NCBI GenBank assembly: GCA_964345135.1
Contig: CAYFQI010000023.1
Span: 1 to 18,457 of the forward strand
Source: CAYMKE01 sp964345135
GTDB lineage: Bacteria > Bacteroidota > Bacteroidia > Bacteroidales > JBBRXJ01
Length of the DNA: 18,457 nt
Reading direction: 5' to 3'
Below, one piece after another: positions 8,182 through 16,046 of this stretch (its first letter is position 1; the number at the start of each line of letters is the position of its first letter). The position numbers and the translations under genes are program-made. The notes beneath the pieces are model-generated. The model was not told where the DNA came from, ran no database searches, and was given only the letters and a program-made list of their open reading frames with translations.

Positions 8182-8610
8182 ATGAAAAAAAAAATACATA
8201 AACTCAAATACACTCCGGAATATAATTTTTCATTGATTGGGATTTCGGCACACGAACATGATTACCGGTTGACCTGGAGCATAAATAAAAATCTCGGACT
8301 GAATCTAATAAAAATCAACGATCTGGAAATATTTAACAAAAAATTAAACACCAACCAATCCTTTTCTTTGTATACCTATCAAGACGAAGACACTCTATTA
8401 GATTATCATCTCATTGCCAATAAAGGTACAAATGGATTTCTCATCAAAGAACTTCAAAACCTTGATTTTTTTCTAAAAATAACAGGTGAAGGATATGATA
8501 ATACATTTATTCATCAGCTCATAAAACAATTAAAAGAAGCTGACCAGATTATTTCAGCATTTTACATTGACACCCATTCAATTAAACAGCCGGATAAATT
8601 TTTATTTTAA
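8182..8610 (+). CDS. IPExxxVDY-family protein
   Basis: A 142-residue protein recognised by its overall pattern. The N terminus reads KLKYTPEYNFSLIGISAHEH with DYRLTWSINKNLGL after it (27-40), then FSLYTYQDED (61-70), and the family core near 88-96. That core here is IKELQNLDF rather than IPExxxVDY, so the naming proline and tyrosine are replaced. The C terminus IISAFYID is also typical. The molecular function of the family is unknown to me. In many Bacteroidota it lies next to rnc and pyruvate kinase; here the FAD-oxidoreductase separates it from rnc, and no pyruvate kinase follows. It starts 42 nt after the oxidoreductase stop and may be co-transcribed with it. Confidence 0.75.
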   Translation: MKKKIHKLKYTPEYNFSLIGISAHEHDYRLTWSINKNLGLNLIKINDLEIFNKKLNTNQSFSLYTYQDEDTLLDYHLIANKGTNGFLIKELQNLDFFLKITGEGYDNTFIHQLIKQLKEADQIISAFYIDTHSIKQPDKFLF

Positions 8611-8715
8611 GAACAACACTCGCATTTTTCAAAACGGTTCTCTTTCCTCTTTGGCAGGATTTTTGCCTGTTAATAATAACTACTTAATAAATTATAAACC
8701 TAAAAATAAATTTAT

Positions 8716-9048
8716 ATGGCTAGCAATGGATTTGTAGGATTTGTTACCGGTGCATTGGCCGGTTTAACCACAGGTATTTTAATAGCTCCTGACAAAGGTG
8801 AAAAAACCAGAAGACGAATAAAAAGAGTATCCTCTTTATGTAAAAAAGACCTGGATGAAGACATCAACGAACAAGTTGACGACCTGAAAGATTCTATTAA
8901 TACTTTCGTTGACGAAATGAAAATCAAGTTTGCAAACCTTGAAATGGATATGAAAGAACAAGAAGAAGAAACAAGAAAAAAAGCAGCACAAGAAGTAGAA
9001 AAAGAAGCACAAAAAGTGAAGGATGAAGCAAAGGAAGCACAGAAGTAA
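8716..9048 (+). CDS. YtxH-like membrane protein
   Basis: A 110-residue protein. Residues 5-25 form a glycine/alanine-rich hydrophobic segment (GFVGFVTGALAGLTTGILIAP) followed by DKGEKTRRRIK, the pattern of the YtxH-like family. The rest (45-110) is highly charged, Glu/Lys rich, and probably a long amphipathic helix or coiled coil. Such proteins are small envelope- or stress-associated proteins of unclear function. It is followed after about 100 nt by a small basic protein and then the TamB-like gene, suggesting an envelope-related group. The function is not known from sequence. Confidence 0.75.
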   Translation: MASNGFVGFVTGALAGLTTGILIAPDKGEKTRRRIKRVSSLCKKDLDEDINEQVDDLKDSINTFVDEMKIKFANLEMDMKEQEEETRKKAAQEVEKEAQKVKDEAKEAQK

Positions 9049-9108
9049 ATGAGCATAAAAAGGGGATTGAAAGAAAAAATATAACTGTTAAACCAGGTAT
9101 GTAAATAA

Positions 9109-9127
9109 TAACATTTTAAAAATGTTA
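9109..9127 (+). other. Small hairpin after the ytxH-like gene
   Basis: TAACATTT (9109-9116) and AAATGTTA (9120-9127) are perfect complements around a 3-nt loop, 24 nt ahead of the next ATG. The following bases do not form a U-run, so a terminator is doubtful. It may be a leader structure of the small downstream gene or chance. Confidence 0.25.
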
Positions 9128-9150
9128 CCTCAAAGACAAGCACTAAAAAA

Positions 9151-9471
9151 ATGCAAAATATACTCAATCCCCAAACTAATACGCCCTTATCAACTCATCA
9201 ATTACAACTAAATATGAGAAACCAAATCAGAAACTATAAAGATCTTCAACGAGCTAAAATACAACTTCAGGAAGATATCGCAATAAACAGGGAAGCCTTG
9301 TCGGCAAGCATCCGGCAGGCCAAACGTAACTTTGTGATATCTTTAGGAATTTCCGTTGGCTCACAGGCCAAATACCTGTTGATGGGCAAAGCATTTAAAT
9401 TATTAAAACTAAAATCAATCTACAAAACAGGAAAACTGTCACGAATAAAACGCCTTATAACCCGCCGATAA
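9151..9471 (+). CDS. Small basic protein of unknown function
   Basis: A 106-residue protein that I do not recognise. The N-terminal 25 residues are rich in Asn, Gln and Thr. Residues about 25-58 look like a charged coiled coil (QIRNYKDLQRAKIQLQEDIA). A weakly hydrophobic stretch lies at 61-79 (FVISLGISVGSQAKYLLMG). The C terminus is strongly basic (KLLKLKS to KRLITRR). Its position between a YtxH-like protein and a TamB-like protein, all on one strand with short spacers, suggests a membrane-associated partner of its neighbours, which is inference. It is probably real: it has a full start and stop, fits its neighbours' spacing and has no competing frame. Confidence 0.6.
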   Translation: MQNILNPQTNTPLSTHQLQLNMRNQIRNYKDLQRAKIQLQEDIAINREALSASIRQAKRNFVISLGISVGSQAKYLLMGKAFKLLKLKSIYKTGKLSRIKRLITRR

Positions 9472-9520
9472 TGCTACATAAACCAGTTTGGCTCTTTTTT
9501 TTATATAGATAAATAACGTT

Positions 9521-9544
9521 AAATTGCCATACACCAGGCAATTT
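9521..9544 (+). other. Hairpin directly upstream of the TamB-like start
   Basis: AAATTGCC (9521-9528) and GGCAATTT (9537-9544) form a perfect 8-bp stem around an 8-nt loop, ending 13 nt before the ATG at 9558. It could be a leader structure controlling translation of the long downstream gene, or a weak terminator of the preceding group. The 3' side continues TTAAAAAA and not a U-run, so a leader structure seems likelier. Confidence 0.35.
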
Positions 9545-9557
9545 TAAAAAACAGATT

Positions 9558-12500
9558 ATGAATGAACATAAAACAAAGAATACATTATTAAAAAGAATAC
9601 TCAAACTATTCGCAACAATCATTGCAATTATTCTATGCATCCTGATCCTTAGCTCACTCCTTTTTCATTTCCCACCTGTTCAAAAAAAACTTACCAACCT
9701 TACTGAACAAAAACTTTCGAAACAATTCAATACAACCATTCAAATCAAAGAGATCAGCATCACATTGCCAAACAGGATAATAATAAACAACATTTTCATA
9801 GAAGGCACAAATAATGATACCCTGGCCAATGTCGGACACATTCAAATCCTGTATAATGCATTTGCATTGCTGAATAAAAAGATAGAAGTGGATTTTATCA
9901 ATATTGAAAATGCCCGGCTCAATCTCATCAAATCACCACAGGACAGCACGTATAATTATTCATTCATTACACAACAACAATCTCAAAAACAAAACGATAC
10001 AATACAAAAAGATTCCACACAAAAACAATGGACATATGATTTGGGACGATTAAGACTTCAAAACATCTCCCTTCTGCAATTCGATAAAATAACCGGCAAT
10101 AAAAAGAAAGTAAGGATCGGAAATCTTCATGTAAAGGCTGAAACCATAAAACCAGCCAACAACCTGATTGAGATACAAAACATACTGATAAAAAATACAT
10201 CAATAGATATAACAACCCGCTCAAAAAAAATTAAAAAACCCCAACCATTTAAATTAGATATCAAACTGACGCAATTCCTGGAAATCAAAAATGTGAACCT
10301 TAATATCAATGATCATATGTTTCATCAAGTCACCAGTATAGATAGCGCACATGCTTTCATTCGGCCTGAAAAAATGAATATTCCTGATAAACAAATCAGG
10401 CTTCAAAAAGCTGCCATAAAACATACCAGCTTAACAATAAAAAAAACAAAGATGACCCGTAAAGATTCTTTATCCATTGCTCAATTTAAACAAAAAAAAA
10501 AATCATTAAAAAAAACTGCCAATTGGCAATGGTCAATACACAATTTAAAACTTGAAAACAATGCATTCAAATTAGCCAATAGAGAAATTCCACCCCCCAC
10601 TACCCATTTTGATGCAAATAATATTAATCTTCACGATATTACATTACAGGCAAAAAACATCCACGTCTCAGAGGAAGATTACCAGGGAAATGTTGAACAT
10701 GTAAGTTTTTATGACGAAAACGGATTTACTGTCAATAACCTTGAATTTCAACTGAATGCAAATAATCGGCACACTGAAATTAATAATTTTGTACTCGTAA
10801 CACCTGCTAGCACGTTTCAGCACACTACAACCATTGAATATCCTAGTCTACAAAAAATATCTACAGGGAACATTAAAGTCAATCTCGAACAATCCGGTAT
10901 TGGGATGAAAGACATTGTATATTTTGTTCCTTCATTAAAAAGGCAATTTGATATTTGCAGGGATACTGCAATCATTCTGAACATCAACGGGCTATTCAAA
11001 GCAAGTCAAAACAATATTGGCTTCCACAAATTCAGGTTTGGCATTGGAGTACATACCGGGTTGAACATTTCAGGCAACATCAGCCATTATAATAACATAC
11101 GAAAATTATCACCAGACATCATGCTCGACACATTTTATACAAGCCACACAACAATTTTCAGAATACTTGAAGACTCCCTTAAACCCAAAAACATTGCCAT
11201 TCCGAAAAGAATATCCATGTCCGGAAATATCAAGGAAATAAAGAGCCGCATTACAACAGACATGAACATTCAAACGTCACAGGGATATTTGAATATGGAG
11301 GGAGTTTTAAAACGCAACCCACAGGATTCAACAGAGCACTATTCACTTCAATTTAATACTGATTACCAGCTTGGTCAATTATTAAAAAAAGAACAACTTG
11401 GAGCTATTATACTGAATGGAAAAATTGACGGAACATCAAAACAATTTAAAAACCATCATCTAACCATTGAAATCAATTCAGATATCATTGAATACAATGA
11501 TTATGCATACCAGGCTATCACAATACAAGGAAATACAACGAAAAATTATTTTAACGGAACCATTGCCTCGCAAGACAGTAATATCAGATTTACACTAAAA
11601 GGCCAGGCCGGATTACGCGACAGCATCCCGAAGTATGAAGCCGTATTTGATCTGTATACAGCCGATCTTCAGGCAATCAATCTATCCAACCGGGATATTC
11701 GTTGTAAAGGGAGGCTGCAAACCGAATTCAGTGGCAATAACATCAATAATATCAATGGCACCATAAATATTTATGATATACTGGTTTTCAATGGTGAAAA
11801 AAAATACAGTACAGACTCGGTCGTTTTAAGAGCTTATAATGACAGGGATAGTACAGACTTAAAAGCAGATTCAGACTTTTTACATATCAGATATACAGGA
11901 TCGGTAAAAATGCAGGATTTAGAAGGGATCATAAAAAACCATTTGAATCATTATTTTCAATTCCAGGATACATTAATAAAACCAACACAAAAGCAAAAAC
12001 ATTTTAACGCATATCTAAAAATAACGGACAACAAATTCATTACCGACATATTATTCCCCGATTTAGTAGATTTTGAACCGGTTTTATTAAAAGCATCCTA
12101 TAACGATCAAAACACCAGACTAAAATTTAAAACACTAATCCCCGGGCTGCAATATCAATCCATAAATATAGATTCACTTACACTGAATATTGACTCCGAT
12201 GAAAACAGTATGACATATGCGACCGGTTTCAACCTTCTGCAATATGACTCATTAATAATCAATAACACCAATATATACGGGGATGTTCTTCAACAAACAA
12301 TCCATAACAAAATTGTAATGCTGGATAGCCGCGGTGCTGTTCATTACAAAATAAATTCCCGGCTTCATAACAAAGAGGATGCATTATACTTGCATATCAA
12401 TCCAGACACACTAATTCTGAATAAAAAAGATTGGGACATTCCTGCAGAAAACCATATCCAATTCATTGACAAACAAATTCATACAAACAACTTCATCCTG

Positions 12501-14555
12501 AAACGAAACAATGAAAAATTTGTCATTCATACACGAAAACAAACGAATGATGGATTGAATTATACCGATTTTATCTTTTCAGATTTTCATTTAAGCACAT
12601 TATTTGAAATGGCAGGCATCACAAAACAACATTTAAGCGCCAACATAAATGGAGAAGTCACTTTAATACAAGACACTGCTTTACAAGGGATCAATGCCAA
12701 TTTCACCATGTCTGACCTGTTTGTATTGAATCATAAAATGTTTAACACGGTGGATATAAATGCCAGTAAAACCGGACAGGCAAACTATCAGGCAACAATC
12801 ACCATGAAAGACAAAAAAGATTACATCAAGGTGGTGGCAAACTATCATTTGGTGGGAAAAAATGATAATATCAATGCAAATGCAGAGATCGAGTCTATCC
12901 ACCTGGAAAAAATTCATCCGTTTATAAGCGGGCAATTCAGTGAGTTGTCAGGACCCGTGTCTGGTGGTTTCTCAATAAAAGGAACTACCGAAGACCCGGA
13001 ATACAAAGGAACTCTCAAAGTGAACAACATACACATAACACCTAAACTATTAAACACCGGTTTTATTTTGCCTGAAGGAGAAATTACCTTGCAAAACAAA
13101 ATACTGACATTAAAAAATATCATCGTTTTAGACAGGCAAAAGAACAGAGCCAAATTGGCGGGAACTATGGGACTTGGCCAAACCAATAACCTTGGTCTGA
13201 AATTTTCTGCAAACCATTTTAAACTACTGAATACAAAACCAGAAGCAGACAGAAACTTTTACGGGAATGTATCTGCCAACTTAAATGCCGACATTAATGG
13301 AACTACAAATGCACCAATTATTAATATGAAATTGGATATATTACAAAACACGAATTTTTATTTTGTCACTCCACAAAAAAAAGCGACCATAGAAGAAAAG
13401 GGAATTGTTCACTTTATACAGGATGATACTGCCCAAAAAACAATCTTTAAACAAGAGAAATCGATACAATCGAAAGACACCCTTGTCAATCGTGAAAACA
13501 AAAACATCAATCTAACAACCAATATTAAAATAGAAAAGGGAGCTGTATTACACATTATTGTTGACCCTGCCACAAATGAAGCACTGGAAGTACAGGGTAA
13601 CGCCAACCTGAGTTTTGCAATGAACAAAGGGGGCGGACAAAGTCTGACAGGCAGATATGTAATAGAAAAGGGGAAATATACACTTCAGCTTTATAATTTT
13701 ATCCAACGTGAATTTATTATCCAGGAAGGAAGCTATATCAACTGGATAGGTGATGTTGCAAATGCACAAGTGCATATAGATGCATATTATAAAGTGAACA
13801 CAGCGCCCATCTCATTAGTTTCGAGCGACCTGCCTGCCATGACAGCTGAAGAACGGTTGATTTACAAAAACCGTTTGCCATTTCTCGTATTTTTGAATAT
13901 CCGGGGCGATATGACGTCTCCTCAAATCAACTTTAATATCAAACTTAAAGAAAAAGAACAAAATGCTGTTGTAAAATCCAAATTATCACAATTACGACAA
14001 AATGAATCACAATTAAATAAACAGGTGTTTTCATTATTGATATTTAAGAATTTTGTTTCATCTCCCTCATCTACAGAAACACCCTCCAATTATGAAATCA
14101 ACAATACTGCCCGCTCCGGAATCAGCAACCTGATCAGCAATCAGCTTAACCAATTTGCCAACCAGTATATCAAAGGTGTGGACATTAATCTGGATGTATC
14201 TTCATATCAACAATACAGGGAACAACAACAGGTCGGCAAAACACAGGTAGAACTCGATGTTTCGAAACAATTCATGGATGAGCGCCTGAAAGTTAGTATT
14301 GGGGGAAATGTTGCTGTTCAGGATGAAATAGGGGAAAGAATACAAAATAAAAATAGCTTTACCGGAGATGTAGAACTCGAATACTCACTCACAGATGATG
14401 GACGCTATAGAATCAAAGCATACAATAAAACAGATTATGAAAACGTGCTGGAAGGACAAATCAGAAAAACAGGTGTAGCATTAACCTATTATACTTCATT
14501 CGAATCATTTAAAAATTTATTTACAAATAAAAATAAAAGAAAAAAGAAACAGTAA
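9558..14555 (+). CDS. TamB/AsmA-like envelope protein
   Basis: A 1665-residue protein anchored by one N-terminal membrane helix (about 16-36), with nearly all of it in the periplasm. Residues about 40-130 carry an AsmA-like start (LTEQKLSKQFNTTIQIKEISI). A very long beta-rich middle follows, as expected for the hydrophobic-groove bridge of this family. The C-terminal TamB (DUF490) region spans about 1310-1665, with recognisable SLTGRYVIEKGKYTLQLYNF and GSYINWIGDVANAQVHIDAYY. TamB-type proteins link inner and outer membranes, in outer-membrane protein assembly or phospholipid transport. Length is usual for Bacteroidota relatives. No TamA/BamA-type partner lies in this window. Upstream are the YtxH-like and small basic proteins; downstream is a tRNA gene. 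Family assignment is firm, the precise role less so. Confidence 0.9.
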   Translation: MNEHKTKNTLLKRILKLFATIIAIILCILILSSLLFHFPPVQKKLTNLTEQKLSKQFNTTIQIKEISITLPNRIIINNIFIEGTNNDTLANVGHIQILYNAFALLNKKIEVDFINIENARLNLIKSPQDSTYNYSFITQQQSQKQNDTIQKDSTQKQWTYDLGRLRLQNISLLQFDKITGNKKKVRIGNLHVKAETIKPANNLIEIQNILIKNTSIDITTRSKKIKKPQPFKLDIKLTQFLEIKNVNLNINDHMFHQVTSIDSAHAFIRPEKMNIPDKQIRLQKAAIKHTSLTIKKTKMTRKDSLSIAQFKQKKKSLKKTANWQWSIHNLKLENNAFKLANREIPPPTTHFDANNINLHDITLQAKNIHVSEEDYQGNVEHVSFYDENGFTVNNLEFQLNANNRHTEINNFVLVTPASTFQHTTTIEYPSLQKISTGNIKVNLEQSGIGMKDIVYFVPSLKRQFDICRDTAIILNINGLFKASQNNIGFHKFRFGIGVHTGLNISGNISHYNNIRKLSPDIMLDTFYTSHTTIFRILEDSLKPKNIAIPKRISMSGNIKEIKSRITTDMNIQTSQGYLNMEGVLKRNPQDSTEHYSLQFNTDYQLGQLLKKEQLGAIILNGKIDGTSKQFKNHHLTIEINSDIIEYNDYAYQAITIQGNTTKNYFNGTIASQDSNIRFTLKGQAGLRDSIPKYEAVFDLYTADLQAINLSNRDIRCKGRLQTEFSGNNINNINGTINIYDILVFNGEKKYSTDSVVLRAYNDRDSTDLKADSDFLHIRYTGSVKMQDLEGIIKNHLNHYFQFQDTLIKPTQKQKHFNAYLKITDNKFITDILFPDLVDFEPVLLKASYNDQNTRLKFKTLIPGLQYQSINIDSLTLNIDSDENSMTYATGFNLLQYDSLIINNTNIYGDVLQQTIHNKIVMLDSRGAVHYKINSRLHNKEDALYLHINPDTLILNKKDWDIPAENHIQFIDKQIHTNNFILKRNNEKFVIHTRKQTNDGLNYTDFIFSDFHLSTLFEMAGITKQHLSANINGEVTLIQDTALQGINANFTMSDLFVLNHKMFNTVDINASKTGQANYQATITMKDKKDYIKVVANYHLVGKNDNINANAEIESIHLEKIHPFISGQFSELSGPVSGGFSIKGTTEDPEYKGTLKVNNIHITPKLLNTGFILPEGEITLQNKILTLKNIIVLDRQKNRAKLAGTMGLGQTNNLGLKFSANHFKLLNTKPEADRNFYGNVSANLNADINGTTNAPIINMKLDILQNTNFYFVTPQKKATIEEKGIVHFIQDDTAQKTIFKQEKSIQSKDTLVNRENKNINLTTNIKIEKGAVLHIIVDPATNEALEVQGNANLSFAMNKGGGQSLTGRYVIEKGKYTLQLYNFIQREFIIQEGSYINWIGDVANAQVHIDAYYKVNTAPISLVSSDLPAMTAEERLIYKNRLPFLVFLNIRGDMTSPQINFNIKLKEKEQNAVVKSKLSQLRQNESQLNKQVFSLLIFKNFVSSPSSTETPSNYEINNTARSGISNLISNQLNQFANQYIKGVDINLDVSSYQQYREQQQVGKTQVELDVSKQFMDERLKVSIGGNVAVQDEIGERIQNKNSFTGDVELEYSLTDDGRYRIKAYNKTDYENVLEGQIRKTGVALTYYTSFESFKNLFTNKNKRKKKQ

Positions 14556-14694
14556 AATTTCAAGAGATAAAGAAACTGGTGGTGTCAAGTATAAAAAAAA
14601 CCGAGAAAATGTGAAATATAAAATTCAAGGCACACCTGATTTTAAAAATAAAAAATATTGCATCACAAAAGATGTTTAATCAATTATAATTTAT

Positions 14695-14702
14695 TAATTT
14701 TG
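14695..14702 (+). promoter_or_regulatory. Putative -7 promoter element of the tRNA-Leu gene
   Basis: TAATTTTG matches the Bacteroidota -7 box TAnnTTTG exactly and ends 15 nt before the first base of the tRNA, which leaves a short leader as expected for a stable RNA gene. No good -33 TTTG was found at the usual distance. The rest of the spacer from 14556 is A/T-rich sequence with no other feature. Confidence 0.45.
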
Positions 14703-14717
14703 CTTGTTTATTAACAA

Positions 14718-14801
14718 GCCCGGGTGGCGGAACTGGTAGACGCGCATGGTTGAGGGCCATGTCCGCATTAGCGGGTGCAAGTTCGATTCTTGTTCCGGGC
14801 A
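14718..14801 (+). tRNA. tRNA-Leu (anticodon GAG)
   Basis: A full cloverleaf can be drawn. The acceptor stem GCCCGGG (14718-14724) pairs with TCCGGGC (14794-14800) with one G-U pair, and the discriminator base A is at 14801. The D stem is GCG/CGC (14727-14743). The anticodon stem CATGG/CCATG (14745-14761) encloses TTGAGGG with anticodon GAG at 14752-14754. The long variable arm CCGC-ATTA-GCGG is typical of class II leucine tRNAs. The T arm is GCAAG/CTTGT around TTCGATT. CCA is not encoded. It reads CUC and CUU codons. Confidence 0.97.
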
Positions 14802-14855
14802 CTATTTTGATTAGTGTTTTTCCATAAAATTTATTATTATTGTTAAAAAAAACAG

Positions 14856-15908
14856 ATGTATAAACATATATTTATAATATTAATAATGTTGGTTGTTGTT
14901 TCAGCCTGCCAAAACAAACAAAAAAAAGAAGATATCAAAGTTGGTTTATTATTGGATGAATTGGTACTTGAAAGGTGGCATAAAGACAAAAAATATATTA
15001 CAAACAGAGTCAATGAACTGGGTGGAGAAGTCATTTCAAAAGTGTGTGGAGCCGACTATAAAAAACAAATCAGGCAGGCAGATACATTGATAAATATAGA
15101 ACAAGTGGACGTGATTATCATCATTCCTGCAAATCTTGAGAAAACAGCTAAAATTGTTGAAATAGCACACAAACAGAATGTTAAAGTCATTTCTTACGAC
15201 AGGTTAATTAAAAATTGTGATCTTGACCTGCTGTATTCAACTGACAATGTACAGATTGGTGTAACAATGGCTCAAACAATGGTTGACATGTGCCCAACAG
15301 GAAACTATGCATTGATCAACGGCCCTACCCGTGATAATAATTCATTTTTGTTTAAACTCGGGCAAATGAGTATCCTTTTGCCTTTGCAGGAAAAAGGAGC
15401 TATTGATATCGTTTACAATGAATTCGCTGATCAGTGGGACACAGAAGCAGGCTACAATGAAATGATGAAATGCTATAACAAAACCGATACTGCTGTGAAT
15501 GCTATAATTGGAGGCAATGATGCGCTGGCTGAAGGAATTATTCAAGCCATTGAAGAACAAGATACAGTGATAAATAAATTTGTGTCAGGACAAGACGCTG
15601 ACGTTAAAGCTATACAAATGATAATTAGAGGGGAACAAGCATTTACCATTTATAAAATCATCAAAAAAAATGCAACAAATGTTGCTGAAATTGCAGTAAA
15701 AATGGCAAAAGGCGAAGAATTGAAAAAAGACAACCTGACCACCATTAACAACGGATACAAAATGGTTCCTGCTTATTTGAAACAAACATTTGTTGCCGTA
15801 ACAAAAGACAATATTGAAGAAACCGTGATAAGTGATAATTTTATTGAAAAACAAGAAATTTGTAAAGGAATCCCTGATAGTATTCATGTAAATAATTTAT
15901 GTGATTAA
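14856..15908 (+). CDS. XylF-like sugar-binding lipoprotein, copy 1
   Basis: A 350-residue periplasmic-binding protein of the XylF (D-xylose) type. A lipoprotein signal ends VVVSAC with Cys18 as the lipidation site. Family positions are visible: LERWHKD (38-44), SYDRLIK (113-119), NGPTRDNN (155-162), DQW at 192-194, GGNDALAEG (219-227), SGQDAD (244-249) and TIYK (264-267). Several of these carry sugar ligands in E. coli XylF. Pentose, perhaps xylose, binding is therefore likely. It follows the tRNA by 54 nt and has a tandem paralogue downstream, but no ABC permease or ATPase is nearby. It might feed a distant transporter or act as a periplasmic sensor, as XylFII does with LytS in clostridia. 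Extra cysteines at 121, 146 and 206 are shared with copy 2. Confidence 0.85.
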   Translation: MYKHIFIILIMLVVVSACQNKQKKEDIKVGLLLDELVLERWHKDKKYITNRVNELGGEVISKVCGADYKKQIRQADTLINIEQVDVIIIIPANLEKTAKIVEIAHKQNVKVISYDRLIKNCDLDLLYSTDNVQIGVTMAQTMVDMCPTGNYALINGPTRDNNSFLFKLGQMSILLPLQEKGAIDIVYNEFADQWDTEAGYNEMMKCYNKTDTAVNAIIGGNDALAEGIIQAIEEQDTVINKFVSGQDADVKAIQMIIRGEQAFTIYKIIKKNATNVAEIAVKMAKGEELKKDNLTTINNGYKMVPAYLKQTFVAVTKDNIEETVISDNFIEKQEICKGIPDSIHVNNLCD

Positions 15909-15942
15909 ATAAATATACTATTTATCTTTAAACAGAATTTGT

Positions 15943-15950
15943 TATCTTTG
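15943..15950 (+). promoter_or_regulatory. Putative -7 element before XylF-like copy 2
   Basis: TATCTTTG matches TAnnTTTG exactly and ends one base before the repeat hairpin. No good -33 element is present at the usual distance. If used, transcription would begin about 7 nt later, inside the left arm of the hairpin, so the mRNA would carry much of that structure at its 5' end. Confidence 0.4.
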
Positions 15951-15951
15951 T

Positions 15952-16016
15952 TATAGGGGATTTCTATTCATTATTTTCTTTCAAAAAACAGATATAATGA
16001 ATAGAAGTCACCTATA
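15952..16016. repeat. Hairpin copy of the GGGGAYTTCTA dispersed repeat (copy 2, both arms)
   Basis: The left arm 15952-15974 and the right arm 15994-16016 form a 23-bp stem with one mismatch (15958 against 16010) and one internal G-T pair, around a 19-nt loop. Each arm reads inward as TATAGG, then a variable base, then GA and TTCTATTCATTAT. The first 14 bases match the arms found at both window ends. It occupies most of the spacer between the two sugar-binding genes and ends 30 nt before the second ATG. Confidence 0.75.
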
Positions 16017-16046
16017 GTAATAAAGCAAATAAGAATAGATATTTAC

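Noticed and set aside
14718..14801. tRNA-Leu as an integration site for a mobile island carrying the sugar genes
   Set aside because: No copy of the tRNA 3' end was found further downstream and no integrase is present.
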